Source: Mobilitalea torta (GTDB lineage: Bacteria > Bacillota > Clostridia > Lachnospirales > Lachnospiraceae). From it: a stretch of 64,000 nt of DNA. Below, one piece after another: positions 43,296 through 51,582 of the stretch. The position numbers were made by a program, and so were the translations under genes. The stretch is taken from assembly GCF_050433395.1 (NCBI RefSeq), contig NZ_JBNPXH010000014.1:103391-167390 (forward strand), written 5' to 3'. The notes beneath the pieces are model-generated. The model saw only the letters and a program-made list of their open reading frames with translations, did not search any database and was not told the DNA's origin. Position 1 is the first letter of the stretch. Every line of letters starts with the position of its first letter.

Positions 43296-43919
43296 TTATC
43301 TCAGCCTTTTATTTTCAAAACGGCACATTGCTTCCAAGCATTGGAGCAAGCCTTGAATTCTCTGGTCAAGGGGGCCTTCTTCAATCATACAGTCCAAGGC
43401 AACTGCCATATCATTAATTAGCCTGTCATTTAAATGCTTCCGGTTTGAAGTGACAACCTCCAGCTTTTTATAATAAGAGTCTGCATCCAAAAATTGCAGC
43501 AGAACCACATTGATCTGATCGGCTGATTCCATCCCTGCTTCCGGTTCAGCCGTATATGTTCCTGCATTACTATCGGAAGCACTTATGCTGTTCCTCTCAC
43601 TAGTTCTACCCATCTCACCAGACTTGCTATAGGAATCAGCTGCCTCACTTCCTTCGGACTCATTTCCAATCGCCGCTCCCAGATCCGCGCAGAGCTCAAA
43701 ACGGTATTTCTGAGTTACCAGAGGATATTTTTCATGATCCACTTCACTGAGAAAATTCTCCAGCGGCCGGATGTATGCTTTATAATCTCCGTATAAAGCC
43801 TGATATACCACCATTCTCTCCTGTGTATCCGTATGGCTTGCCACCGTTATAATCTGATAGAGCCTGTCCTTAAAATGCTTATAAATCTGCCCCGGTCTTG
43901 GTATTCTGTCCATATCCAT
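43296..43919 (-). CDS. DUF1653 domain protein
   Basis: A 207-residue protein. The N-terminal part (about residues 6-70, PRPGQIYKHFKDRLYQII, YQALYGDYKAYIRPLENF) is a DUF1653 domain, small and of unknown function. The middle is serine- and glutamate-rich and likely disordered (about 90-140), and the C-terminal part is helical (about 145-207), with LDADSYYKKLEVVTSNRK. No catalytic motif seen. The ATG at 43919 has GGGAGG nine bases upstream; the longer frame to 43979 is rejected. Single-gene unit. Confidence 0.8.
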   Translation of the reverse strand: MDMDRIPRPGQIYKHFKDRLYQIITVASHTDTQERMVVYQALYGDYKAYIRPLENFLSEVDHEKYPLVTQKYRFELCADLGAAIGNESEGSEAADSYSKSGEMGRTSERNSISASDSNAGTYTAEPEAGMESADQINVVLLQFLDADSYYKKLEVVTSNRKHLNDRLINDMAVALDCMIEEGPLDQRIQGLLQCLEAMCRFENKRLR

Positions 43920-44036
43920 ATTCTCATTCCTCCCGCTGCTTATTACCCCGATATTCTGTATCAAAAAGTGGTTCAGCATTCCTGCGAACCACTAAGTTGA
44001 AGCATTTCTCTTACGTAATGCCTATTCTATTCTGTT

Positions 44037-45731
44037 CTATTCAACGGATAATACATAATAATAAATCGGTTGTCCGCCGTAGTGAACCTCGACATCCAGA
44101 TTCGGATAAAGCTCCGCTACTTCTTCTCCCAGCTTATTAGCATCCTCTTCACTGATCTCTTCTCCGTAGTACAGACTGATGAGCTCCGAATCCTCGTCTG
44201 TCAGACACATAATCAGCTCCAGAGTGGTTGAGTTGATGCCGGTACCAACCGCCATAATTGTCTTATCACCAATACCCATGATATTGCCCTGTTTGATCTC
44301 CTTACCGTCGATGCTGGTATCCCGGACGGCATAGGTAACCTGACCGGACTTCACCTTCTTCATCTCTTCCGTCATTCTCTCGGCATTCTCCTCCGGAGCC
44401 TTGTCATAGACAAAATTAATGACTGCGGTAATGCCCTGGGGCACTGTCTTAGAGGGAATTACATAAACATTCTTATCCTCGGTCAGATGCTTTGCCTGCT
44501 CCGCCGCAAGAATGATATTGCTGTTATTGGGAAGAATAAAGATATTATCTGCATTTACCTCTCCAATGGCGTCGAGCATATCTTCCGTGCTGGGATTCAT
44601 GGTCTGCCCGCCCTTAATAATATAATCCACACCCAAACCGGTAAAGACCTCGTCCAGGCCGTCACCCATGGATACGGCGATAAATCCCGCCTTCTTCCTG
44701 GGCTTCTGCGGCACTGCCTTCTTAGGCTCCTGTGCCGCCTTTTCGGCATTCACAATTACCCGTTCATTATGCTCTTCCCGCATATTGTCAATCTTCATAT
44801 TGGTCAAGGAACCATACGTCAACGCCCTCTGAATTGCCAGTCCGGGGTCATTGGTATGTACATGTACCTTAACCACCTCTTCATCCGATACAAGCACAAG
44901 GGAATCTCCGATGGATTCCAGATAAGCCTTGAATTCATCCTCCTCCGCCATGGTATATTCCTTGGAAGCGCTTTCCCGGCTCTTATCCAACATAATAATA
45001 AATTCCGTACAATATCCATATTTAATATCGTCTGTAGAAATTCGCTCCCTTGTCACTCCGGAAGCCGTCTCACCGGAGGCGGTGCCTGTAAAGGACATTT
45101 CCAGGGAGATTTCCTTGCCCAGGAACGCGTCATAAGCGCCCTTGACAATCTCAAGCAGGCCCTGTCCGCCGGAATCCACCACGCCTGCCTCCTTCAATAC
45201 CGGAAGCAGCTCAGGGGTATTCTTCAGGACGATTTCCATATGATCTATTATCTCACGGCCAAACACCACCAGATCATCCGTCTCGGCTACCAATTCAGCA
45301 GCCTTCTCTGCCGCGCCTCTTGCCACAGTCAGAATAGTCCCTTCCTTCGGCTTCATAACGGCACGATAAGCCGTCTCCACCGCTTTCTGAAGCGCATTGG
45401 TCATGATGGTGACATTGATTTCCTTACAATCCTTAATCTCCTTTGTAAAGCCACGAAACAGCTGGGATAAGATAACACCAGAATTGCCCCTGGCTCCCCG
45501 CAGGGAACCGCCCGATATCGCCTTTGCCAACCCTTCAATTGTCGGATTCGAAAGTGCATTCACTTCCTTTACCGCTGACATGATCGTCAATGTCATATTC
45601 GTACCCGTATCTCCATCGGGTACCGGAAATACATTCAATTCATTAATTATCTCTTTCTTTGCTTCAATGCTTGCGGCTCCGGCAAGAAACATCTTCTTCA
45701 GAGTTGTCGCATCTATCGTCTTAATGACCAC
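44037..45731 (-). CDS. DAK2-domain kinase, FakA/YloV family
   Basis: A 564-residue protein of the DAK2/DegV-partner family, whose characterised member FakA phosphorylates fatty acids bound to FakB. Seen: the nucleotide-binding region INELNVFPVPDGDTGTNM with the Asp cluster (about residues 30-50), GARGNSGVILSQLFRG, GVVDSGGQGLLEI, a middle domain and a C-terminal FakA-like domain. Start: AAGGAGG lies before a GTG at 45731; the alternative GTG at 45773 lacks a ribosome binding site. The Asp23 partner lies 51 bp upstream in the same operon, as in B. subtilis yloU-yloV. No FakB/DegV gene is in this window. Confidence 0.93.
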   Translation of the reverse strand: MVIKTIDATTLKKMFLAGAASIEAKKEIINELNVFPVPDGDTGTNMTLTIMSAVKEVNALSNPTIEGLAKAISGGSLRGARGNSGVILSQLFRGFTKEIKDCKEINVTIMTNALQKAVETAYRAVMKPKEGTILTVARGAAEKAAELVAETDDLVVFGREIIDHMEIVLKNTPELLPVLKEAGVVDSGGQGLLEIVKGAYDAFLGKEISLEMSFTGTASGETASGVTRERISTDDIKYGYCTEFIIMLDKSRESASKEYTMAEEDEFKAYLESIGDSLVLVSDEEVVKVHVHTNDPGLAIQRALTYGSLTNMKIDNMREEHNERVIVNAEKAAQEPKKAVPQKPRKKAGFIAVSMGDGLDEVFTGLGVDYIIKGGQTMNPSTEDMLDAIGEVNADNIFILPNNSNIILAAEQAKHLTEDKNVYVIPSKTVPQGITAVINFVYDKAPEENAERMTEEMKKVKSGQVTYAVRDTSIDGKEIKQGNIMGIGDKTIMAVGTGINSTTLELIMCLTDEDSELISLYYGEEISEEDANKLGEEVAELYPNLDVEVHYGGQPIYYYVLSVE

Positions 45732-45782
45732 TGGTTTCTTCCTCCTTAAACGTTGCTTCTCAAGATTGATCACAGATCAAAA

Positions 45783-46139
45783 TCAGTCAATTACTCTGAC
45801 TCCTTCAACGTAAATATTTATCTTCTTTACCTCAAGTCCTGAGAATTCTTCAACATTATATCTCACATTGCTGATGAGATTATCAGCTACCGCAAAGATG
45901 CTTACACCATAGGAAACGATAATATGCAGATCAATGGTTATCACATTGTCCTCTAAAGTAACATTCACGCCATGGCTCAAATTATCCCTTTTCAGAAGCT
46001 TAACAATTCCGTCTTTCATGTTGACGGAGGCCATTCCGACCACACCAAAGCACTCCACGGCTGAGGCTCCGGCATATTTTGCCAATACGTCGTTATCAAT
46101 TGATATTTCACCGTTCTGTGTCGTCATATATCCTTTCAT
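45783..46139 (-). CDS. Asp23/Gls24 family protein (YloU-like)
   Basis: A 118-residue Asp23/Gls24-family protein, a small protein linked to envelope stress. Seen: GEISIDNDVLAKYAGASAVECFGVVGMA and the repeating amphipathic stretch DNVITIDLHIIVSYGVSI, ending NIYVEGVRV. The ATG at 46139 has GGAGG five bases upstream. It heads the operon with the FakA-like kinase. Confidence 0.93.
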   Translation of the reverse strand: MKGYMTTQNGEISIDNDVLAKYAGASAVECFGVVGMASVNMKDGIVKLLKRDNLSHGVNVTLEDNVITIDLHIIVSYGVSIFAVADNLISNVRYNVEEFSGLEVKKINIYVEGVRVID

Positions 46140-46514
46140 ACCAACCTCCATTCTACCGGAATACCCTGCATCCGGGTTCCGGCACATGCCTCCTGCAAGG
46201 CTTGTGCATGCCGCATAGCCTTTTGGGGATTATGCTGTTTCCATTGCTTTTTATAATGATATTATAACTGCAAAACCAGCATTTGAAAAGTACAGCTTAC
46301 TATATTTTTTCATAGTATAACCATTTATTCCGGTATCCATATCATTTTCCATCTATTCTTCTAACGCCAAATTTCTTTTGCCGGATTTTTGCTCTTCCTG
46401 CACCGACTTTCTGAAATTGCCCGGCGGTTTTTATCATAATTGAGATAACCCGCAGCGTTCCAGCATAATATTAGATATATATACACCGTAATTGGCGGTA
46501 TGCTGGAGGTTATC
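46140..46514. other. Divergent intergenic region, 375 bp
   Basis: Holds the Asp23 promoter and leader on the minus strand and, at its right end, a possible plus-strand promoter (TTGAGA near 46440, CATAAT 18 bases later) for the 45-residue peptide gene. No RNA gene was recognised. Confidence 0.45.
46261..46289 (-). promoter_or_regulatory. Promoter for the Asp23-FakA operon
   Basis: Minus-strand TTTTCA (46284-46289), 17-nt spacer and TATAAT (46261-46266), about 120 bp upstream of the Asp23 gene. Confidence 0.55.
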
Positions 46515-46652
46515 ATGAAGCGAATGTTCGGGTTCATCCTGTTCTGGATCGCCATCGGAATGACAATCATGCTCTTCATTACCAATGGAATCCTGGCAAT
46601 ATGTATTATTATTTTATTACTGCTCTTAGGCTATAACCTATTCTGTAACTAA
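46515..46652 (+). CDS. 45-residue membrane peptide
   Basis: A short gene encoding 45 residues: a basic start (MKRMFGFILFW), a hydrophobic body spanning about two membrane passes (with TIMLFITNGILAICIIILLLL) and ending YNLFCN. TGGAGGTTATC precedes the ATG, and stop TAA is at 46650-46652, so the frame is well supported. Similar small peptides appear near rpmB in other Lachnospiraceae as hypothetical proteins (recollection, not checked). The terminator of rpmB lies directly after. Function unknown. Confidence 0.75.
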   Translation: MKRMFGFILFWIAIGMTIMLFITNGILAICIIILLLLLGYNLFCN

Positions 46653-46659
46653 AAAAAGA

Positions 46660-46683
46660 GGGTGTCAAGATCCCCTGACACCC
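46660..46683 (-). terminator. Terminator of rpmB
   Basis: Perfect 8-bp stem GGGTGTCA/TGACACCC (46660-46667 and 46676-46683) with an 8-nt loop; on the minus strand it runs on into CTCTTTTTTT. Confidence 0.85.
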
Positions 46684-46692
46684 ATCCTTTCC

Positions 46693-46878
46693 TTATGCGC
46701 GTTCTACTTTTCCGGATCTAAGACAGGAAGTACAAACATACATTTTTCTTGCTGCACCATTGACGTTAACCTTAACAGATTTCACATTAGATTTCCACAT
46801 CTTATTAGATCTTCTATGAGAATGACTCACAGCGATTCCAAAGTGAGCACCTTTATCACATATTGAACATTTTGCCAT
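46693..46878 (-). CDS. rpmB: 50S ribosomal protein L28
   Basis: A 61-residue L28 protein of the large subunit. Seen: MAKCSICDKGAHFGIAVSHS, RRSNKMWKSNVK and CTSCLRSGKV; the two Cys pairs (CSIC and CTSC) mark the zinc-binding form. The ATG at 46878 has AAAGGAGG eight bases upstream. Single-gene unit with a good promoter and terminator. Confidence 0.97.
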   Translation of the reverse strand: MAKCSICDKGAHFGIAVSHSHRRSNKMWKSNVKSVKVNVNGAARKMYVCTSCLRSGKVERA

Positions 46879-46931
46879 CGAAAGCACCTCCTTTGTTTAA
46901 TATAGGTCCAACTGACCTTACAAACACATTC

Positions 46932-46960
46932 ATTCTATCAGAATATAAGATATAATGCAA
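46932..46960 (-). promoter_or_regulatory. Promoter for rpmB
   Basis: Minus-strand TTGCAT (46955-46960), 17-nt spacer and TAGAAT (46932-46937), about 55 bp upstream of the start. Confidence 0.65.
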
Positions 46961-47068
46961 GAAAAATTTTCAAAACGAGTGTAACAGAATTCCGTGTGCC
47001 ATCCGGACGGTACCCGGAATTTTCCCTGCACAACGACTAAGTATCTACTAAACATCTGCTGACTTAGC

Positions 47069-47476
47069 TCATTCTTTCACGGTAGCTTCTGTCTGTTTCT
47101 TCATTACGTCAGCTACACGCTCGTCCATCTCATCCTTCTTCTTGCCCTTGGTGAATTTGTTGATCACGTCGGGGACCATGTCGATGATCTTGGATACGCT
47201 GTCCTGATCCTTGATGTTCACTACCTTGGAGGCGCCGTTCTGGATCACCAGGAGGGAGCTGGGGGTGATCTTGCCGCCCATACCGCCGCCTGCATTGTTT
47301 TTCTTATCCCCTGCAAACGCACCCGCCGCAACACCGAAGCTTACTTCAACTAATGGTAATATAATTGTTCCGTCGTCAAATTTTACCGCATCACCAACCA
47401 CCGTCTTCGTAGTTAAAAAGCTGTCCATGCCTTTGAACAGAGATTCCACGGTTGAATTAAAATTATTATCCGCCAT
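47069..47476 (-). CDS. ytfJ: GerW/YtfJ-family sporulation protein
   Basis: A 135-residue protein of the YtfJ (GerW) family, linked to sporulation and germination in Bacillus. Seen: VESLFKGMDSFLTTKTVVGDAV, TIILPLVEVSFGVAAG, the glycine-rich NAGGGMGGKITPSSLLVIQ and a basic C-terminus. Its ATG follows the stop of the DUF2953 gene with no gap (TAAATG), and GGAGG for it lies inside that gene. The pair corresponds to B. subtilis ytfI-ytfJ. Confidence 0.9.
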   Translation of the reverse strand: MADNNFNSTVESLFKGMDSFLTTKTVVGDAVKFDDGTIILPLVEVSFGVAAGAFAGDKKNNAGGGMGGKITPSSLLVIQNGASKVVNIKDQDSVSKIIDMVPDVINKFTKGKKKDEMDERVADVMKKQTEATVKE

Positions 47477-48655
47477 TTATAACGCCTCCTTCAAAATATT
47501 AAAATTCCCTTTCAGTTTCTTAAAGCCTTTATTAAATAACAATCTAATTAGTATTATTAGAATTGTGACCAATCTTATTCTTCCGCTGGCAAAATGCTCG
47601 CCTTCCAGCCTGCTGTTTTCAAAATCAGGCGTAATCTGAATTCTGTCTCCGTAAAAGCTGTATAGAATACTCATCGCGCCCAAAGCCTGTCCTGTAGAGC
47701 AAGGATCTCCTGTACCAAACACCAGCTTTGATCTTAATTTCCTTGGCATAATGTGCTTAAGTGCTTTTTTCAGACTGCCCCAGGTAACTTGAAAACCCTC
47801 GCGGTTTCTCTCATTTCTGATAAAATCCATGATCAGCCTTCCTTTATCCCTGGCAGAGGATATCGTTGCAAACAGGCCGAGTATCTTTTCCTTCCATTGA
47901 CGCAGCATCGCGGCAATTTTCCTATAGATGCCGCGAAGCTTGTCCGCGATTCTCCGAAACAGCGGCTGTTTCTTCGCTTTGCCGCCATATTCCGGATTCT
48001 CTTCCGCTTCCGAAGCTTCATCATCCCCGGCTTCTCCCATGGGGTCTTCCTTACCGATCGGTTCCTCGTTATCCATAGGTTCTGTTTTATCCGCAGCTTC
48101 CGCCTCCTCCGAATACTTTGCCTTCCCGGTTTCTTCCGCCCTCTTCATCGGCTGCACCGTTCCGGTCTCCTCCGGCCGCCCGATGCCCTCCGTCTTCTGA
48201 TCCCGGATCTTTTGCTCTGAGATCATCGGCTCAGTCCTGCTTTCGCTTATCTCTTCTCCGACATCCTGAAGCGTATCCGTATCTCTGGCTGCTTCCTTCT
48301 GCTCTGCCGCTCTCTTCCCCGCTGCTTCCCTTTTTCGTCTCTTTGCTTTCCCCGACTTGTCCTTGCCCTCCGGCCGTCCGGGTTTCCTGGGCCTGAGATT
48401 GTCGAAGAGCACATAGCCGAAGATCCTGGCCCGGATATGCCAAACTCCCTCGATATGGGATATATTGACATGAAGAATATGAAAAAGCCAGTTCACTCTT
48501 CCCTTCAGAAAGAATAAACCCTCACCATGTCTGACTTCCGCCCGGTACCGAACCGGCACCAGCAAGGTCACCGTAACCAGCAAAAGGAACAGCCCCAGGA
48601 TCGAGAGCAATAATATACCGATTATTTTCAACAGAATCCATATAATATGAAGCAT
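47477..48655 (-). CDS. DUF2953 protein (YtfI-like)
   Basis: A 392-residue membrane-anchored protein. Two or so hydrophobic segments at residues about 5-30, then the DUF2953 strands (VPVRYRAEVRHGEGLFFLKGRVNWLFHILH), a long charged, low-complexity middle (about 90-240, rich in E, K, R and A, with repeated EEP/MDNEEP-like units) and a conserved C-terminal helical part (FVTWGSLKKALKHIMPRKLRSK, GDRIQITPDFENS). The low-complexity middle is longer than in typical family members. Partner of ytfJ; expected to act in the sporulating cell (inference). Confidence 0.85.
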   Translation of the reverse strand: MLHIIWILLKIIGILLLSILGLFLLLVTVTLLVPVRYRAEVRHGEGLFFLKGRVNWLFHILHVNISHIEGVWHIRARIFGYVLFDNLRPRKPGRPEGKDKSGKAKRRKREAAGKRAAEQKEAARDTDTLQDVGEEISESRTEPMISEQKIRDQKTEGIGRPEETGTVQPMKRAEETGKAKYSEEAEAADKTEPMDNEEPIGKEDPMGEAGDDEASEAEENPEYGGKAKKQPLFRRIADKLRGIYRKIAAMLRQWKEKILGLFATISSARDKGRLIMDFIRNERNREGFQVTWGSLKKALKHIMPRKLRSKLVFGTGDPCSTGQALGAMSILYSFYGDRIQITPDFENSRLEGEHFASGRIRLVTILIILIRLLFNKGFKKLKGNFNILKEAL

Positions 48656-48727
48656 TCCTATTTAATCAACCACCCATCATTCATGAATATGATCCTTCCC
48701 GCAAGCCAAAGCCCCGGTCAGGACATC

Positions 48728-49036
48728 TTATGTAAAATAAATCCGGACATCAAACTTTCCTGTCTTCCGATATACCTCCATCAGCATATCATGAGCCAGT
48801 TCAACCGCTTCCTGCTTTCCGCCTGCCAGTCCCGCTATTCGGATCTCAGATCTTTGATAGCAGGGGAATAACAATTCATTGGCCTCATAGATATCAAACA
48901 GGTTATTGGGATTTGAGGCAAAAGCAATACAGTACACGCCAAAAACAGCTTCCCTGTTATTCATGGAGGCTATCACTCTGTTTTTTCTTCTCTTTATTTT
49001 ATTTCCGACATAAAGACTCTCATTCCACAAAATCAT
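48728..49036 (-). CDS. Conserved hypothetical protein, 102 residues
   Basis: Family not recognised. Soluble; opens MILWNESLYVGNKIKRRKNRVI and continues with a GVYCIAFASNPNNLFDIYEANELLF segment and a helical C-terminus (QEAVELAHDMLMEVYRKTG). The ATG at 49036 has GGGGG ten bases upstream; the frame up to 49075 adds an unlikely segment. It lies between the DUF2953 gene and the next hypothetical gene on the same strand. Confidence 0.65.
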   Translation of the reverse strand: MILWNESLYVGNKIKRRKNRVIASMNNREAVFGVYCIAFASNPNNLFDIYEANELLFPCYQRSEIRIAGLAGGKQEAVELAHDMLMEVYRKTGKFDVRIYFT

Positions 49037-49098
49037 AAACCAATGACCCCCTAATGGCACATCTAAGTATACCACAGATTACCATCAATAATACAGTC

Positions 49099-50547
49099 CT
49101 ATTCCGACATAATTTCAGAAACTGCAAACAGCCCGTGAATAATTTCATGACAGGCGGCTTTTTCATACTGATCCGAGCAGCGCTCTATACTGTAACGAAC
49201 ATATTCCATTACTTCCTTATGATCCCGGAAGAATACCGGCAGCTTATTCATGGTATTGGCCATCACCGCCCGGCTGACCATCCTATCCTGACCGGCCAGC
49301 AGCTCGCTCATTTCCTGAAGCAGGGTCTTTGTTTCCCTCTCTAAAAGCTCCTCATCCACAATGTCTTCCCCAGAGGCTTCATCCAGCTCAGCAAAAAGGC
49401 TGTTGGATAGCAGCCTTTGGGAACGGAGCAACACCTGCAGCAGCTGTTCCAGCATCATGCCCTGTACCAATGCCTTCCGGGAATGTCCCGCCTCATAGAG
49501 AATATCTTCCAGGGAGGTAAGCTCATAAGACAAATCCTCCTGTACTCCCTCCAGCTCCAAAAACCTGTCCAGCAGCCCAACCGGCAGATTTGGTACTTCC
49601 GGCTGATCGAAGCATATATTAATCTCGCGGATAATGTCCGCCGCCGTTGCTGCGGCTCCCTCATGAGCGCTGTCCCCCATGCCTGCATAAGCCGTGCATA
49701 GAAGCATTACATATACCTCATTGACAATCTCCTGTAAGCTAAAATAAATATCCGCTTCCTCCCCAATCCTCCGGGTCGCTGTCTGCAGCAGATCCGATGC
49801 CTGGTCATAGGCTTCCTTCGTGATATTCTTATAATCAAAAGCCGCCATCTGCTCTCTCTGGCCGGCCAGCTCCGGATAGAGCTCTTCCATGCCCTCCTCA
49901 TGATACAGCATGGCAGAGGTGCGAAGCATGTAAAGGAAGGTCTGCAAAGAAGACGCCTCCCCTCCCAGATATGCTTTCAGGCTGTCCTCCAGCAGATCAA
50001 AATACTTCTGTCTGGTGATACGGACCGGCAGCTGTCCGACAATCTCCCGGATATTCTCATTAATCACCAGATTGTCTTCCTCTGCAAAGATATACTGCAG
50101 GATCTCCCTGGCAAATTCCTCTTCATCGATCGGTTCCCATCCCTCTCTAAACCGGTATTCCAGACGGTTCAGCACATATTCATATATCTGAAAGATGTCT
50201 GCATACACGGTCAGAATATTCATCCGCTTGAAGATGTCATTACGAAGGGAATCTATCTCAGCAACTGCTTTCTCCCTCTCTTCTCCGGTGCAGCCTGAGA
50301 GAACGCCCTTCCTTATGATCTCATTGATTTTGACTGTCATGGGACTTGCGAAGCTTATACTGTAGGTTCCGCTCTCTGTCCTCTCCTCCGCATATGCCTC
50401 ATAAAAAGCATAATAATGCATTGCCAGTCTTACCGCCCCATAGATTCGATACTGATCCGCCATGTGGCTAAAAAGCTGGGGCAGATTCTCTTCAAGCTGT
50501 CTCCCGCTCCGAATTTCCTGAACCATATTTTTCATCTTTTTGTTCAT
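49099..50547 (-). CDS. Conserved hypothetical protein, 482 residues
   Basis: No family recognised. Entirely helical, acidic and soluble, without signal peptide or membrane segment. Charged helices run throughout (EERTESGTYSISFASPMTVKINEI, EEREKAVAEIDSLRNDIFKRMN); no catalytic motif, metal-site or repeat was noticed. The open frame is long and continuous and the ribosome binding site is weak. Same strand as its neighbours, 62 bp upstream of the 102-residue gene; it may be a Lachnospiraceae-specific protein. Confidence 0.65.
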   Translation of the reverse strand: MNKKMKNMVQEIRSGRQLEENLPQLFSHMADQYRIYGAVRLAMHYYAFYEAYAEERTESGTYSISFASPMTVKINEIIRKGVLSGCTGEEREKAVAEIDSLRNDIFKRMNILTVYADIFQIYEYVLNRLEYRFREGWEPIDEEEFAREILQYIFAEEDNLVINENIREIVGQLPVRITRQKYFDLLEDSLKAYLGGEASSLQTFLYMLRTSAMLYHEEGMEELYPELAGQREQMAAFDYKNITKEAYDQASDLLQTATRRIGEEADIYFSLQEIVNEVYVMLLCTAYAGMGDSAHEGAAATAADIIREINICFDQPEVPNLPVGLLDRFLELEGVQEDLSYELTSLEDILYEAGHSRKALVQGMMLEQLLQVLLRSQRLLSNSLFAELDEASGEDIVDEELLERETKTLLQEMSELLAGQDRMVSRAVMANTMNKLPVFFRDHKEVMEYVRYSIERCSDQYEKAACHEIIHGLFAVSEIMSE

Positions 50548-50588
50548 ATCCCATTACCATCCTATATTTTTATCATTTATCCAAAACA

Positions 50589-50627
50589 AGCTGTTGCTCA
50601 ACTAACTGAAGTCAGTTTGCAACAGCT
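50589..50627 (-). terminator. Terminator of the rhomboid-like gene
   Basis: Nested hairpin: AGCTGTTGC/GCAACAGCT arms (50589-50597 and 50619-50627) around an inner AACTGA/TCAGTT stem. On the minus strand it runs into TTGTTTT. Confidence 0.65.
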
Positions 50628-50690
50628 CCTTTTATCCGCCAACATGCCTGCTGCATCATATTATCCCATTGCCTGCTATTTTATGGCTGT

Positions 50691-51554
50691 TCATTTGTGA
50701 ACGTGTTCATGGGTAAATAGATGATCCATACAATATTCATAATTCCCGTCACATTTGGAGCAGAAGCGGAACTCCAGATTGTCTCCATCCAATTCCGTCC
50801 TGCCGCAAATGGCACACTTATGCCGGGTAATCACATTCTTCCCGTGAAATTGCGTGACATTCCCGCTGTTTTTTCCCTCATTCATCTGCCTCCGGTAATT
50901 AGCCCTGCGCTTATATTCACCGGGAGACAGCCTGTGATAATTTCTCGTCAGGAAAAAAAAGATAAGGAAATTAGCAAAGGATACCACCAACGGAACAATG
51001 TATATAAATCTACCGTTGATTATATAAGTAAACGCCTGATAGATATAGAATGCTCCCTGGATCCATGCCAGATACTTTGCCTTAATCGGTATCAGGAAAT
51101 ACATAAAAAACTGGGTGTTAGGATATATTGCCGCAAAGGCAAAAAACATTGTACCGCAGATAAAACTGAGGCTGGGCGATATACTAATCCCGGTAATCAG
51201 ATAAGTCAATAAGGATGCAATAATGTTGAAAAAGATCCCGGAAAAGAAATACAGGTTAAAACGAAACGCTCCCCAGGCCCGCTCCAGGGAATTACCGATG
51301 ATATAATAAAAATAAACCGAAATCACCAGGAACAGAATGCCGCCCACTGATGCAACGGGAATAATCCAGGTGATGAGACGCCATACCTGTCCCCGCATAA
51401 CAGAGGGAAAATCCAGAGTCAGCAGCCCCCAGACCATGGGATTGGGAACCGCCCCAAGAATCAGTCCGACGGCAAATAAACCTGCAACATATATCATCAG
51501 ATTCGGAATCGCATACCTCCCAAATCTTCGTTCCAACCTGTCCAAAAACTTCAT
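50691..51554 (-). CDS. Rhomboid-like membrane protein lacking the catalytic serine
   Basis: A 287-residue protein with six or so membrane segments (first about residues 20-40) in rhomboid order (WRLITWIIPV as the conserved W-R region, then SPSLSFICGTMFFAFAAIYPN where the catalytic GxSG should be, and IVPLVVSFANFLIFF where the HxxG should be). Neither the serine nor the histidine is present, so it should be a pseudoprotease. The C-terminus (about 240-287) has a Cys/His-rich tail: CAICGRTEL, FCSKCDG, CMDHLFTHEH, a likely zinc site. The ATG at 51554 is preferred over the GTG at 51563. It is close behind the CorA gene on the same strand. Confidence 0.8.
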   Translation of the reverse strand: MKFLDRLERRFGRYAIPNLMIYVAGLFAVGLILGAVPNPMVWGLLTLDFPSVMRGQVWRLITWIIPVASVGGILFLVISVYFYYIIGNSLERAWGAFRFNLYFFSGIFFNIIASLLTYLITGISISPSLSFICGTMFFAFAAIYPNTQFFMYFLIPIKAKYLAWIQGAFYIYQAFTYIINGRFIYIVPLVVSFANFLIFFFLTRNYHRLSPGEYKRRANYRRQMNEGKNSGNVTQFHGKNVITRHKCAICGRTELDGDNLEFRFCSKCDGNYEYCMDHLFTHEHVHK

Positions 51555-51582
51555 ATGCAACACCTGTGCCTTTCTGTCATAC

